Positions 8,319-16,002 of a stretch of 64,000 nt of DNA are shown here, piece by piece. How positions within the stretch are numbered: the stretch's first letter is position 1; the number at the start of each line of letters is the position of its first letter. The stretch is from Amycolatopsis solani (GTDB lineage: Bacteria > Actinomycetota > Actinomycetes > Mycobacteriales > Pseudonocardiaceae), in the NCBI RefSeq assembly GCF_033441515.1, contig NZ_JAWQJT010000001.1, positions 2,356,001 through 2,420,000 on the forward strand. The letters run 5' to 3'. The translations under genes were made by a program, and so were the position numbers. The notes under the pieces are model-generated. The model was given only the letters and a program-made list of their open reading frames with translations. It made no database searches and was not told where the DNA came from.

Positions 8319-9155
8319 ATGCCCAGCTCCGTGATCATCGTCGCGCTCGCCGCGGCATGGCTCGTCGTACTCGTGCCCATGGTCGCGCGCCGGCGGCAGC
8401 AGGTCGCGAGAACGACCGACTCCGCGATGGCGGCCAGGGTCGTGCGCAGTGGTGGTGGACGCAACGAAGACCGGGAGGAATTCGCCATGTCCGATGGTCC
8501 CGAGAAGTCCCGGCCTTCGGTCGAGGACGACCTCGCGGAACTGGAAGCGGACCTCGAGCTCGAGGACGACTTCGAGGATCCGGAGCCCGACCCCGAACCG
8601 CTCCCGCAGCCGAAGCGCGGCTCGCGTGCCTCTCGCGCCGAACGCGACCGGCCGGGCTACCGACCCGGCCGAGGCGGCTTCGACCCCGAAGCGGCCGAGA
8701 TCGCGGCGCGCGCGAAGTACAGCTTCCGGCAGCGGGTCGTCGTCATCCTGCTCGTGATCGCCGTGGCCACGGCCGCGGTCGCCGGCTTCCTCGTCCCGCT
8801 GGCTTGGTGGGGGCACGCCGTCGTCGACGTCGTGCTCGTCGGGTACCTCGTGTACCTGCGCCGCCAGGTGCGCATCGAGGAGGAGATCCGGCAGCGCCGG
8901 CTCGCGCGGTTCAACAGCACGCGGGCGCCTCGGCGCGCTCCGGTGGCCGAGGAGCCTGAGCCGATCGAAGAGGACCACCGCGAGGACGTCGACGTCGTCG
9001 AGCCGGTGCGGCGGGAGGTCGTCGAGCGGCGTCCGTCCCCTACGTCGCGGATCCGCCGCAGCGCGGTCGTGGTGGATCTGGACGACGAGGACCCGGCGTT
9101 CGAGGAGCTGGACGAGCCCGGGACCGGCCCTTATCGGCGTGCGGTTGGCGAGTGA
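8319..9155 (+). CDS. GlpR/SepX-like cell-division membrane protein
   Basis: 278 residues with an N-terminal membrane helix (SSVIIVALAAAWLVVLVPMV), an acidic linker, two closely spaced helices near residues 140-185 (VVVILLVIAVATAAVAGFLV and AVVDVVLVGYLVYL), and a long charged, disordered C-tail rich in Glu/Asp/Arg. This matches GlpR of Corynebacterium (membrane receptor of Glp) and SepX of Streptomyces (septum protein) in length, topology and position two genes after a MoeA-like gene. The strong ribosome site GGGGGAGG precedes ATG 8319. Assignment rests on synteny and topology rather than a catalytic motif. Confidence 0.75.
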   Translation: MPSSVIIVALAAAWLVVLVPMVARRRQQVARTTDSAMAARVVRSGGGRNEDREEFAMSDGPEKSRPSVEDDLAELEADLELEDDFEDPEPDPEPLPQPKRGSRASRAERDRPGYRPGRGGFDPEAAEIAARAKYSFRQRVVVILLVIAVATAAVAGFLVPLAWWGHAVVDVVLVGYLVYLRRQVRIEEEIRQRRLARFNSTRAPRRAPVAEEPEPIEEDHREDVDVVEPVRREVVERRPSPTSRIRRSAVVVDLDDEDPAFEELDEPGTGPYRRAVGE

Positions 9156-9209
9156 CCCCCCTGCACGGGGTGCTCGTGGGGCACTGCTAAGCTCTACGAG
9201 CACAACCAA

Positions 9210-9282
9210 GGGGCTGTAGCGCAGTTGGTAGCGCGTCTCGTTCGCATCGAGAAGGTCAGGGGTTCGATTCCCCTCAGCTCCA
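9210..9282 (+). tRNA. tRNA-Ala (anticodon CGC)
   Basis: A 73-base cloverleaf. The acceptor stem GGGGCTG pairs with CAGCTCC and includes the G3:U70 wobble that identifies alanine tRNA. The anticodon stem TCTCG/CGAGA encloses loop TTCGCAT, giving anticodon CGC. The T arm is AGGGG-TTCGATT-CCCCT. The discriminator is A and the 3' CCA is not encoded. It reads GCG codons. A strong hairpin follows at once. Confidence 0.95.
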
Positions 9283-9290
9283 CTTTCTGA

Positions 9291-9324
9291 AACGGCCGTC
9301 CACCTCAGGGTGGGCGGCCGTTTT
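9291..9324 (+). terminator. Intrinsic terminator after tRNA-Ala
   Basis: A 14-base stem (AACGGCCGTCCACC with GGTGGGCGGCCGTT, one G:U pair) closes a four-base loop and runs into TTTTC. It lies eight bases after the tRNA and also separates it from the converging gene at 9350. Confidence 0.88.
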
Positions 9325-9349
9325 CGTTGTGTCCTGTGTGGACGTTGCC

Positions 9350-10543
9350 TCAGTTGGTGGCGGGCAGGAGGACCGCTTGCTTCTCCTGGGGTTGCGTCGC
9401 CGTGTAGGCGCGGCCCACTCGGACCAGCCACTCGATGTCGTCGTCCAAGTTCGTTGTTTCCAGGCGTTCCAGGCGGCTGGCGCCCGACTCCTCGTTGGCT
9501 GCCCAGCCCGCTGACTTCGCGGCCAGTGCGGCGCGGAGGGAGCACGCCGCAGCCAGTGCCAGGTGGGTTACGTCGGTGTCCGCTCTGGTGTTGTTGTGCG
9601 GTACGTAAGGGCGTAGCGCTCGCCAGGAATCGCGGATTTCGATCACCCGGCGGCCCAGGAGGTAGCGCATTTCCTCGACGCGGAGGTACGCGCGGCGGGG
9701 GACTTTGCCGGTCAGGAGGCTGACCTCGGGGAAGGCCTGGCTGAGGTCGTGCCAGAGGCTGCCGAGTGCCTGGTACGAACGGAGGTCGCGCCACCAGGCC
9801 GCGACGTTCTCGCACTGGGCGGCCAGCGAAGGAATCAGCAGGCCCAGGACGATTCCGATCGTGCCGAGGCGGCTGACGACGCCGAGGGCGACCTCCCAGG
9901 CCATCGGGTCGTAGCCCAGCATCAAGGCGGGGACCGAGATCAAGCGGCCGGCGATCACCAGGAGGTCGGCGCCCGCGCCGATCATCGTCACGAACAAGCC
10001 GCGGCGGAGCCACGTGTCACCGCTCATGCGTGCGTAGGGCCAGCAAAGCCTGAGGAGCACCGTGAGGCCGTGGCCGAAGCCCAGTTCGAAGACCAGCAGG
10101 TACGCGATCACCATCGGGCGGTTCGCGTTCTGGACGAGGTACTCCGTGCCGTCCGGGGTCTTCACCGCCGCCGCGATCCAGAGGGTGATCATCACCGCGC
10201 CGATGGCCGAGCCGCGGGCGATCACCGCCCGGCGCTTGCGCTTGGCGTCCGCCGGGGAGTTGGACCACGTGATCACCGCGACCAGCAGTGCCGGGCTGAG
10301 GACGACCGCGGCCAGGAGTTCCATGACCAGGGTGGACAGGTTCGGCAGGCCCGTGCGGCGTTCGAGGGCCGCGCTGATCCCCGGGGTCGTCACGGTCCAG
10401 GCGATCGCGCCCGACGCGAAGACGGCCAGCAGCGCCATCGTCGCCGGGTCGCGGTGGGCCTTGGACGAAGTCAGGAGTTTGTAGACGAGGGCGATGAAGC
10501 AGAACGCCGCCATCGCGGGTCTGGTGGCTTCCAGCAGATCCAT
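9350..10543 (-). CDS. MAB_1171c-type (DUF6545) membrane protein
   Basis: 397 residues with about seven hydrophobic helices in the N-terminal two-thirds (for example AAFCFIALVYKLL, LLAAVVLSPALLVAVITW, IGIVLGLLIPSL). A soluble C-terminal helical domain follows (RVEEMRYLLGRRVIEIRDSWRALRPYV). The layout fits the actinobacterial family called MAB_1171c putative transporter, whose substrate is unknown. It is the third gene of a minus-strand run after an XRE regulator and an ImmA/IrrE peptidase, a pairing I recall from many Streptomyces genomes. ATG 10543 has GGGGGA upstream; an upstream TTG is less likely. Confidence 0.72.
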   Translation of the reverse strand: MDLLEATRPAMAAFCFIALVYKLLTSSKAHRDPATMALLAVFASGAIAWTVTTPGISAALERRTGLPNLSTLVMELLAAVVLSPALLVAVITWSNSPADAKRKRRAVIARGSAIGAVMITLWIAAAVKTPDGTEYLVQNANRPMVIAYLLVFELGFGHGLTVLLRLCWPYARMSGDTWLRRGLFVTMIGAGADLLVIAGRLISVPALMLGYDPMAWEVALGVVSRLGTIGIVLGLLIPSLAAQCENVAAWWRDLRSYQALGSLWHDLSQAFPEVSLLTGKVPRRAYLRVEEMRYLLGRRVIEIRDSWRALRPYVPHNNTRADTDVTHLALAAACSLRAALAAKSAGWAANEESGASRLERLETTNLDDDIEWLVRVGRAYTATQPQEKQAVLLPATN

Positions 10544-10623
10544 CCCGAGCGTCCCCCAGCTGGTCGTCGAGCGCCGGCCCACCAATTTACGGCGGGGCGC
10601 TCAGTCGTGGTAGCCCTTCGCGT

Positions 10624-11172
10624 TCACGTGAGCGACCGCCGGATGCGGTCGAGGATGCCGTCGGCCGACGCCGGGTCCGGGGCCTCGGGCGCCTCGCGCA
10701 GGCGGTCCTGGATGATCGTGGCCATCATTTCCGCTTCCTGCTCCTGGCGTTCGGTGTACCCGGAACGGCCGAGCAGGTCCTGGACGAGACTCGGGTCCAG
10801 GTCGGGGAACAGCAGCTGGGTCGTGACGCTGCTGGCCGCGGAAACCCCGCGGTGCCCGTAGATCATGTGCCCGAGCTCGTGCGCGATGATGTGGTGCTGG
10901 TGCGGGCGGCTCGCCACCGCCTCGTAGGTGATGAAGTCGGCCTCCGGCGTGGACAGCCACAGCCCGCACGGGTCGGACGGCCGGATCGTCACCGGCAGGA
11001 CGTGCAGGGGGATGCCCCGCTTGGCGCTCAGCGCTTCCGCGAATTCGACGACGTCGCGGCACGGCGGCATGTGCAGGGACTCGAGCTTGCGCTTGGCGGC
11101 CCGTCGCATCGCTGACAGCGACAGGACGTCGAACGGTTGATGGCTGCTTCGGCGGTCCACGTCTGCCCTCAT
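10624..11172 (-). CDS. ImmA/IrrE-family metallopeptidase
   Basis: 182 residues with the zinc-protease motif HHIIAHELGHMIYGH (HExxH-type, two His and Glu) around residues 90-105. ImmA-type enzymes cleave partner XRE repressors to switch on mobile-element or stress genes. Here the XRE gene lies just upstream on the same strand (gap 25 bases) and the membrane protein downstream, so the peptidase probably acts on that regulator. ATG 11172 is used. The C-terminal 80 residues are helical and acidic and may bind the target. Confidence 0.82.
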   Translation of the reverse strand: MRADVDRRSSHQPFDVLSLSAMRRAAKRKLESLHMPPCRDVVEFAEALSAKRGIPLHVLPVTIRPSDPCGLWLSTPEADFITYEAVASRPHQHHIIAHELGHMIYGHRGVSAASSVTTQLLFPDLDPSLVQDLLGRSGYTERQEQEAEMMATIIQDRLREAPEAPDPASADGILDRIRRSLT

Positions 11173-11197
11173 GTCGGGTCCGGTGTTCGACGCACCC

Positions 11198-11602
11198 TCA
11201 GCGTCGCGTCTGCATTCGGCCGATCTCTTCGATCATACGCGACATGAACTCCCGGCCGGAGCTGTCGAGTTCGAGCGCGCGCAGCGTGATGTTGCGGATG
11301 TCGGCGTTGCGCAGTGCGGCGATCAGCGCCAATTGCGAATCCACTCGTTCGGACGTCTCGTCGTCGAAGAAATACGCGGGCGGCACCCGGAAGAACGACG
11401 CCAGCGCCTCGAGGTGGCGCTTCGTCGGGTTGTCCCGCTGCCCGGTCCGCAGCTGCCAGACGTAGGTCTTGGAGAACGTGCCGCCGACCATCTCCGCGCA
11501 GCCCTTGGCCACCTCGTCGTTGCTGTACTCGCGGCCGAGCGGCTGGACCGTCTCGAACAGCTTCTCGATCTTGGCTGCCAGGGAAGGAGCTGGGGTGGTC
11601 AC
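11198..11602 (-). CDS. XRE-family transcriptional regulator
   Basis: 134 residues. An N-terminal helix-turn-helix is visible in SNDEVAKGCAEMVGGTFSKTYVWQLRTGQRDNPTKRHLEALASFFRVPPAYFF (residues ~27-80), typical of long actinobacterial XRE proteins paired with ImmA/IrrE genes. The helical tail ends GREFMSRMIEEIGRMQ. GTG 11602 is selected because AGAGGAG precedes it; the open frame reaches GTG 11659 without such a site. It is divergent from the StrR-like gene, with a 296-base gap that must hold both promoters. Confidence 0.82.
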   Translation of the reverse strand: MTTPAPSLAAKIEKLFETVQPLGREYSNDEVAKGCAEMVGGTFSKTYVWQLRTGQRDNPTKRHLEALASFFRVPPAYFFDDETSERVDSQLALIAALRNADIRNITLRALELDSSGREFMSRMIEEIGRMQTRR

Positions 11603-11821
11603 GGCACTAACGCTCCTCTGGAGGTCGCTGTCATGGACAGAGCATAGCCTGCTGGTCACGCTAGTTGACGCGAATCGAAGCCCGCCGTAGGCTCCAGGTG
11701 TTCGCTGATGTGACCGGCAGGGCAGCGTCGGTCATCTGAGTTTACCCCTAGCCGTCGTCCGGGGAGGATGCGCTTGGCGGGGAGTACCGGTTTTCCACAC
11801 GATAGGTTCGTTCGGTCGCCG

Positions 11822-11864
11822 TGACAACGGAGTCGAGCAGAATCGGCACGTGAAGCGGTTGTCA
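11822..11864. promoter_or_regulatory. Inverted repeat upstream of the StrR-like gene
   Basis: TGACAAC (11822-11828) and GTTGTCA (11858-11864) form a perfect 7-base inverted repeat separated by 29 bases, 35 bases before the regulator's start. It could be an operator for auto-control or for the divergent XRE regulator. The spacing is longer than the known StrR site, so the cognate protein is uncertain. The rest of the 11603-11898 gap shows nothing else firm. Confidence 0.3.
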
Positions 11865-11898
11865 TCGGGCGGAGCGGCTTTCGCATCCGGGGGGATCC

Positions 11899-12864
11899 AT
11901 GACCGTGACTGCAGTTTCGGCGGAGGAAAACACCGCCGACCCGTTGAACCGTGAATCTCGGTTCTATTCGAACGTCGTGAACGTCCCGATCCGGGACCTG
12001 GCACCCTTCGCGGCGGCGCCGCGGACGGTGGAGGACGCCGAGCACGTCCGCCTGCTCGCCGAGTCGGCGATCGCGCCGCCGCCGATCGTCGTCCACCGGG
12101 CGACGACGCAGGTCATCGACGGCCTGCACCGGGTGCGGGCGGCGCAGTCGCGCGGCGAGACGACCATCGCCGCGGTCTTCTTCGACGGCGACGTCAAAGA
12201 GGCGTTCGTGCTGGCCGTCAAGCTGAACGCGATGCACGGCCTGCCGTTGACGCTGGCCGACCGGAAGGCCGCGGCGCGGGAAATCCTCTTCCTCTACCCG
12301 CAGTGGTCGGACCGGCGGATCGCGGGGGTCGCCGGGCTCTCGCCCAAGACGGTCGCCGCGATCCGGCGGCGGTCGGACGGGGAAATTCCCCGTCCGACCG
12401 GCAGGCTCGCGAGCAACGGGGTGCTGTACCGGTCCACCGAGCAGGCGCGGCGGCGGGCCGCCGAGCTCTTCGAGGCCGACCCGGACGCGTCGGCGCGCGA
12501 AGTGGCGCTGGCGGCCGGGGTGTCGGTCACCACGGCCAAGGACGTGCGCAAACGCCTGCGCGGCGGGGAAGAACCGGTGTCCCGCAAGGAGAGCAAGCCG
12601 GCTCGCGCCGCCGCGATCGGCACCGCCGGGCCGGGCGCGGACCCCGCCTACGTGCTGGACCGCATGCGCCGGGACCCCGCGCTGCGGTTCACCGAATCCG
12701 GCCGCGCGGTGCTGCGCTGGCTGGAGGTCCCGTTCGGCGGCGCCGACCTGAAGACGGTCGTGGACAAGATCCCGAGCCACTGCGCGCCGGGCCTCGCCGA
12801 GGTCGCCCGGCAGCGGTCGCGCGACTGGGACCAGCTGGCCGAGCTGCTCGACCACTGCACGTGA
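11899..12864 (+). CDS. StrR-like cluster regulator (ParB-fold N-terminus)
   Basis: A 321-residue transcriptional activator of the StrR/NovG/Bbr type. The ParB-like domain (residues ~25-110) includes PPIVVHRATTQVIDGLHRVRAA. The StrR hallmark GLPLTLADRKAAAREIL...YPQWSDRRIAGVAGLSPKTVAAIRR forms the helix-turn-helix at about residues 114-160. A second helical segment lies at residues ~180-220. Family members are pathway-specific activators in streptomycin, novobiocin and glycopeptide clusters, so this gene probably controls the NRPS locus starting at 16003. Its start follows a GGGGGGA run four bases before ATG, like several genes of the locus. No canonical StrR site was found upstream of the NRPS gene by eye. 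Confidence 0.82.
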   Translation: MTVTAVSAEENTADPLNRESRFYSNVVNVPIRDLAPFAAAPRTVEDAEHVRLLAESAIAPPPIVVHRATTQVIDGLHRVRAAQSRGETTIAAVFFDGDVKEAFVLAVKLNAMHGLPLTLADRKAAAREILFLYPQWSDRRIAGVAGLSPKTVAAIRRRSDGEIPRPTGRLASNGVLYRSTEQARRRAAELFEADPDASAREVALAAGVSVTTAKDVRKRLRGGEEPVSRKESKPARAAAIGTAGPGADPAYVLDRMRRDPALRFTESGRAVLRWLEVPFGGADLKTVVDKIPSHCAPGLAEVARQRSRDWDQLAELLDHCT

Positions 12865-12870
12865 GCGGCG

Positions 12871-13542
12871 TCAGGCGCCGGCCGCGCGGGACCCCGGCGG
12901 GTCGAAGATCCAGTCGAGCCAGCGGCCGAAGACCTCTTCCTGGTTCATCCGCGGGACCTGCTCGTTGACCTGGCGCAAGGTCGGGAACTGCTCGGGGTCC
13001 AGGTCCCGGAAGCGGCCGCGGACGCGGTTCCAGCCGGGGAGGTCCTCGGGGTCGGTCCGGCGCGGGTACATCAGCGCGCTGCCGAGGACGAACCGCTGCA
13101 GGCCGCTGAACACCATGACGGCCGTCTCGATGTCGTAGCCGGCGTCGAGCATGCCCCGGTAGATCCGTTCGCCCATCAGGAGCTGGTGCGGGCTGTCGAG
13201 GGCGTGCTCGAGGGTGATGTTCACCAGCCCGGGGTGGGCGACCAGGGCCCGGAAGTACTGCCGGGCCAGTTCTTTCGCCCCTTCGACGCCGGTTTTCTCC
13301 GGCGGTCCGATCTCCGCGAAGACGTCGTCGACGAACGCCGCGAGCAAGGCGTCCTTGTCCCGGAAATGCCGGTAGAGCGCCATCGGGTCGACCTTGAGCT
13401 CGGTCGCGATGGCGCGCATCGTGACGGCGTCCACGCCCTTCTCCGCGACCGTCGCCGCCACCGCGTCGAGGATCCGGCGGCGGTTGAGGGACCCGCGCGG
13501 CGTCGTCGCCCGTGCGGTGGTCTTCGCGGGTTTTTCGGTCAC
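12871..13542 (-). CDS. TetR-family repressor
   Basis: 223 residues. The N-terminal TetR helix-turn-helix is clear: RRRILDAVAATVAEKGVDAVTMRAIATELKVDPMALYRHFRDKDALLAAF (residues ~21-70). The C-terminal ligand domain resembles TetR_C of the tetracycline-repressor class. It is divergent from the S9 peptidase gene with 79 bases between starts, and a palindrome sits in that gap, so it most likely represses itself and the peptidase. It converges with the StrR-like gene, six bases apart. Confidence 0.87.
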   Translation of the reverse strand: MTEKPAKTTARATTPRGSLNRRRILDAVAATVAEKGVDAVTMRAIATELKVDPMALYRHFRDKDALLAAFVDDVFAEIGPPEKTGVEGAKELARQYFRALVAHPGLVNITLEHALDSPHQLLMGERIYRGMLDAGYDIETAVMVFSGLQRFVLGSALMYPRRTDPEDLPGWNRVRGRFRDLDPEQFPTLRQVNEQVPRMNQEEVFGRWLDWIFDPPGSRAAGA

Positions 13543-13586
13543 GTGACCAGCCTAATCGACCGCGCGGAGGCTCGGAGCGGGTAGTT

Positions 13587-13610
13587 GTCTACGGCGTAGA
13601 CTATGCCGTA
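13587..13610. promoter_or_regulatory. Probable TetR operator
   Basis: GTCTACGGCGTAGAC (13587-13601) is a perfect palindrome with a 3-base centre. Overlapping it, TACGGC (13590-13595) is mirrored by GCCGTA (13605-13610). It lies in the intergenic region shared by the TetR gene and the S9 peptidase gene, ending 12 bases before the peptidase ATG, a position from which a bound repressor would block both promoters. Confidence 0.6.
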
Positions 13611-13621
13611 TCGTCGCGCTC

Positions 13622-15931
13622 ATGGAGCGCACCCTTGCCGCCGAGGACTACCGGCGGGCGGAGCAGATGCTGAGGCCGCGCCGGGCTTCGCTGATCACCG
13701 GCGTGGCCGGCCCGCTGACGTGGTCGTCCCGTCCGGATTCGTTCTGGTACGCGACTTCGAGCGCGGACGGCCCGGAGCACGTGCTGGTCGATCCGGTCGC
13801 GGGCACCCGGCGACCCGCCTTCGACCACGGCCGGATGGCCGCCGCGCTGGCGGCCGCGACCGGGGAACCGGTCGAGCGCGAGGCTCTGCGCTTGTCGCTG
13901 CTCGACGTCGAAAGCGCCGCCGTGGTCGTCGAATCCGGCGGCCGCCGGTGGCGGGTATCGCTCGAGGACTACGCGTGCACGCCCGCGGAAGCGCCGGTTT
14001 CTGCGGCCCTCGGGGAATCCCGCTCGCCGGACGGGCGGTGGACGGTCTTCGTCCGCGACCACAACCTGTGGGTGCGCGACGAAACGGGCGCCGAGTCACC
14101 GCTCACCCACGACGGCTCGGCCGACAACGCGTACGCCACCGAAACGACGTTCTGGCAGCACCGGTCGATCATGCGCAAGGCCGGCGCGGTCGCGCCCCCG
14201 GTGGTGCTGTGGAGCCCCGACGGGACGAAGCTGGTGACGCACCGGATCGACGAGCGCGAGGTCGAGCTGCTGCACCTGGTCGAGTCGGCGCCGGAAGGCG
14301 GCGGCCGCCCGGTTTCGCACGCCTACCGGTACGCCATGGCCGGCGAAGAGAACCAGCCGATGCTGCACCTGGTCGTCGTCGACCTGGAGCGTCGGACGGT
14401 GACGCCGTCGGACGCCGAGCCCTTCCACGCGTCGTTCCGCTCGCCGCTGGCGTGGGACCGGGCGTGGCTGTCGGCCGACGGCGGGACGCTCTACTACCTC
14501 GATCCCGGCCGGTTCTACCTGCGCCTGCGGCTGGTCGCGGTGGACCTCGCGACGGGCGGGTCCCGGGTGGTCGTCGAAGAAAGCGGCCGGACCCGGGTCG
14601 AGCCCAACCAGCAGATCTTCCAACCGCCCCTCGTGCGCACGCTGGCGAACGGGGACGTGCTCTGGTACTCGCAGCGCGACGGCTGGGGGCACCTCTACCG
14701 GTATTCCGCTTCGGGGGTCCTGGTCAACCAGGTGACGAAGGGTGCTTGGGCGGTAAGGGAAATCGTCCACGTCGACGAGGACGCCGGCGTCGTCTTCTTC
14801 ACCGCGGCCGGCCTGGTCGACGCCGACCCGTACGTCCGGCAGCTGTGCCGGGCCGAGCTGGACGGCAGCGGGTTCACCCGGCTGACCGACGACCTCGACG
14901 ACCACGTCGTGCTGGCCGCGCCGTCGGGCCGCTACCTGGTCGACACCGCGTCCCTGTCCGACCGGCCGCCGGTCGCGGTGGTGCGCGACCGGACCGGCCG
15001 GGTGGTGGTGGAGCTGGAGCGGGCCGACGTCTCCGCGCTCGAACGGGCCGGCTGGACACCCCCCGAGCGGTTCACGGTCAAGGCCGCCGACGGCACCACC
15101 GACATCTACGGCCTCCTGTGGCGCCCGTACGGGTTCGACCCGGAGCGGCGGTACCCGGTCCTCGACCGGATCTACCCCGGTCCGCATTCCCAGCACGCGC
15201 CGCCCGGGTTCGACAACACCGGCACCGGCGACTTCGAGGCGTACGCGGCCTTGGGGTTCGCCGTGGTCTCGGTGGACGGCCGCGGCACACCGGGCCGGGA
15301 CAAGGAGTTCCACGACCTGTCCTACGGGCACATCGACGACTTCGGCGGGCTCGACGACCACGTGGCCGCCATCACCGAGCTCGGCAGGCGGTACCCGTGG
15401 CTGGACACCGGGCGCGTCGGGATCACCGGCAATTCCGCCGGCGGGTCCGCCTCCGTGCGCGCCGTGCTCGCGCACCCGGACTTCTACCGGGTCGCGGTCG
15501 GGGTGTCCGGGTGCCACGACCCGAGGCTGCAGCTGCCGTGGTGGGGCGAGGTGTACCAGGGCCCGTACGAACCGGAGCGCTACCGCCGGTGCGTCAACGC
15601 CGAATTCGCCGGGAACCTGCGCGGAAAACTCCTTCTGATCCACGGCGAGCTCGACGACAACGCGCTGCCGTACCAAACGCTGGGATTGGTTGACGCCTTG
15701 ATCGCGGCGAACAAGGACTTCGATTTGCTGATGGTGCCCGGCGCCGGGCACACCATGTTCCACCGCGAGGCTTACGTCACCCGGCGGAAATGGGACTACT
15801 TCGTCCGCCACCTCATGGACGCCGTCCCGCCCGCCGGGTACGAGCTGGCCGAAATCCCGTCGGGATCGCTGGCGTGGGCCCGTTCACTGAGCCCGAAGTT
15901 TGACGATCCGAAGCGGAGCGTGCCAAGGTGA
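13622..15931 (+). CDS. Dipeptidyl-peptidase IV-like S9 serine peptidase
   Basis: 769 residues, no signal peptide, so cytoplasmic. The N-terminal ~480 residues form a DPP-IV-type beta-propeller; the C-terminal alpha/beta-hydrolase domain carries the triad Ser605 (GNSAGGS), Asp678 or Asp679 (HGELDDN) and His710 (GAGHTMF). Family enzymes remove N-terminal dipeptides, often after Pro or Ala. It lies behind a TetR operator and only 71 bases before the first NRPS, so it may trim a peptide product or precursor or give self-protection; that role is inference. There is no sign of damage. Confidence 0.9.
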   Translation: MERTLAAEDYRRAEQMLRPRRASLITGVAGPLTWSSRPDSFWYATSSADGPEHVLVDPVAGTRRPAFDHGRMAAALAAATGEPVEREALRLSLLDVESAAVVVESGGRRWRVSLEDYACTPAEAPVSAALGESRSPDGRWTVFVRDHNLWVRDETGAESPLTHDGSADNAYATETTFWQHRSIMRKAGAVAPPVVLWSPDGTKLVTHRIDEREVELLHLVESAPEGGGRPVSHAYRYAMAGEENQPMLHLVVVDLERRTVTPSDAEPFHASFRSPLAWDRAWLSADGGTLYYLDPGRFYLRLRLVAVDLATGGSRVVVEESGRTRVEPNQQIFQPPLVRTLANGDVLWYSQRDGWGHLYRYSASGVLVNQVTKGAWAVREIVHVDEDAGVVFFTAAGLVDADPYVRQLCRAELDGSGFTRLTDDLDDHVVLAAPSGRYLVDTASLSDRPPVAVVRDRTGRVVVELERADVSALERAGWTPPERFTVKAADGTTDIYGLLWRPYGFDPERRYPVLDRIYPGPHSQHAPPGFDNTGTGDFEAYAALGFAVVSVDGRGTPGRDKEFHDLSYGHIDDFGGLDDHVAAITELGRRYPWLDTGRVGITGNSAGGSASVRAVLAHPDFYRVAVGVSGCHDPRLQLPWWGEVYQGPYEPERYRRCVNAEFAGNLRGKLLLIHGELDDNALPYQTLGLVDALIAANKDFDLLMVPGAGHTMFHREAYVTRRKWDYFVRHLMDAVPPAGYELAEIPSGSLAWARSLSPKFDDPKRSVPR

Positions 15932-16002
15932 TTCCACTCGGAAAGTGCTCGATATAGCCGCCGAATTCTCCGTTCAAACAAATTCCGCATCTGGGGGATG
16001 CT

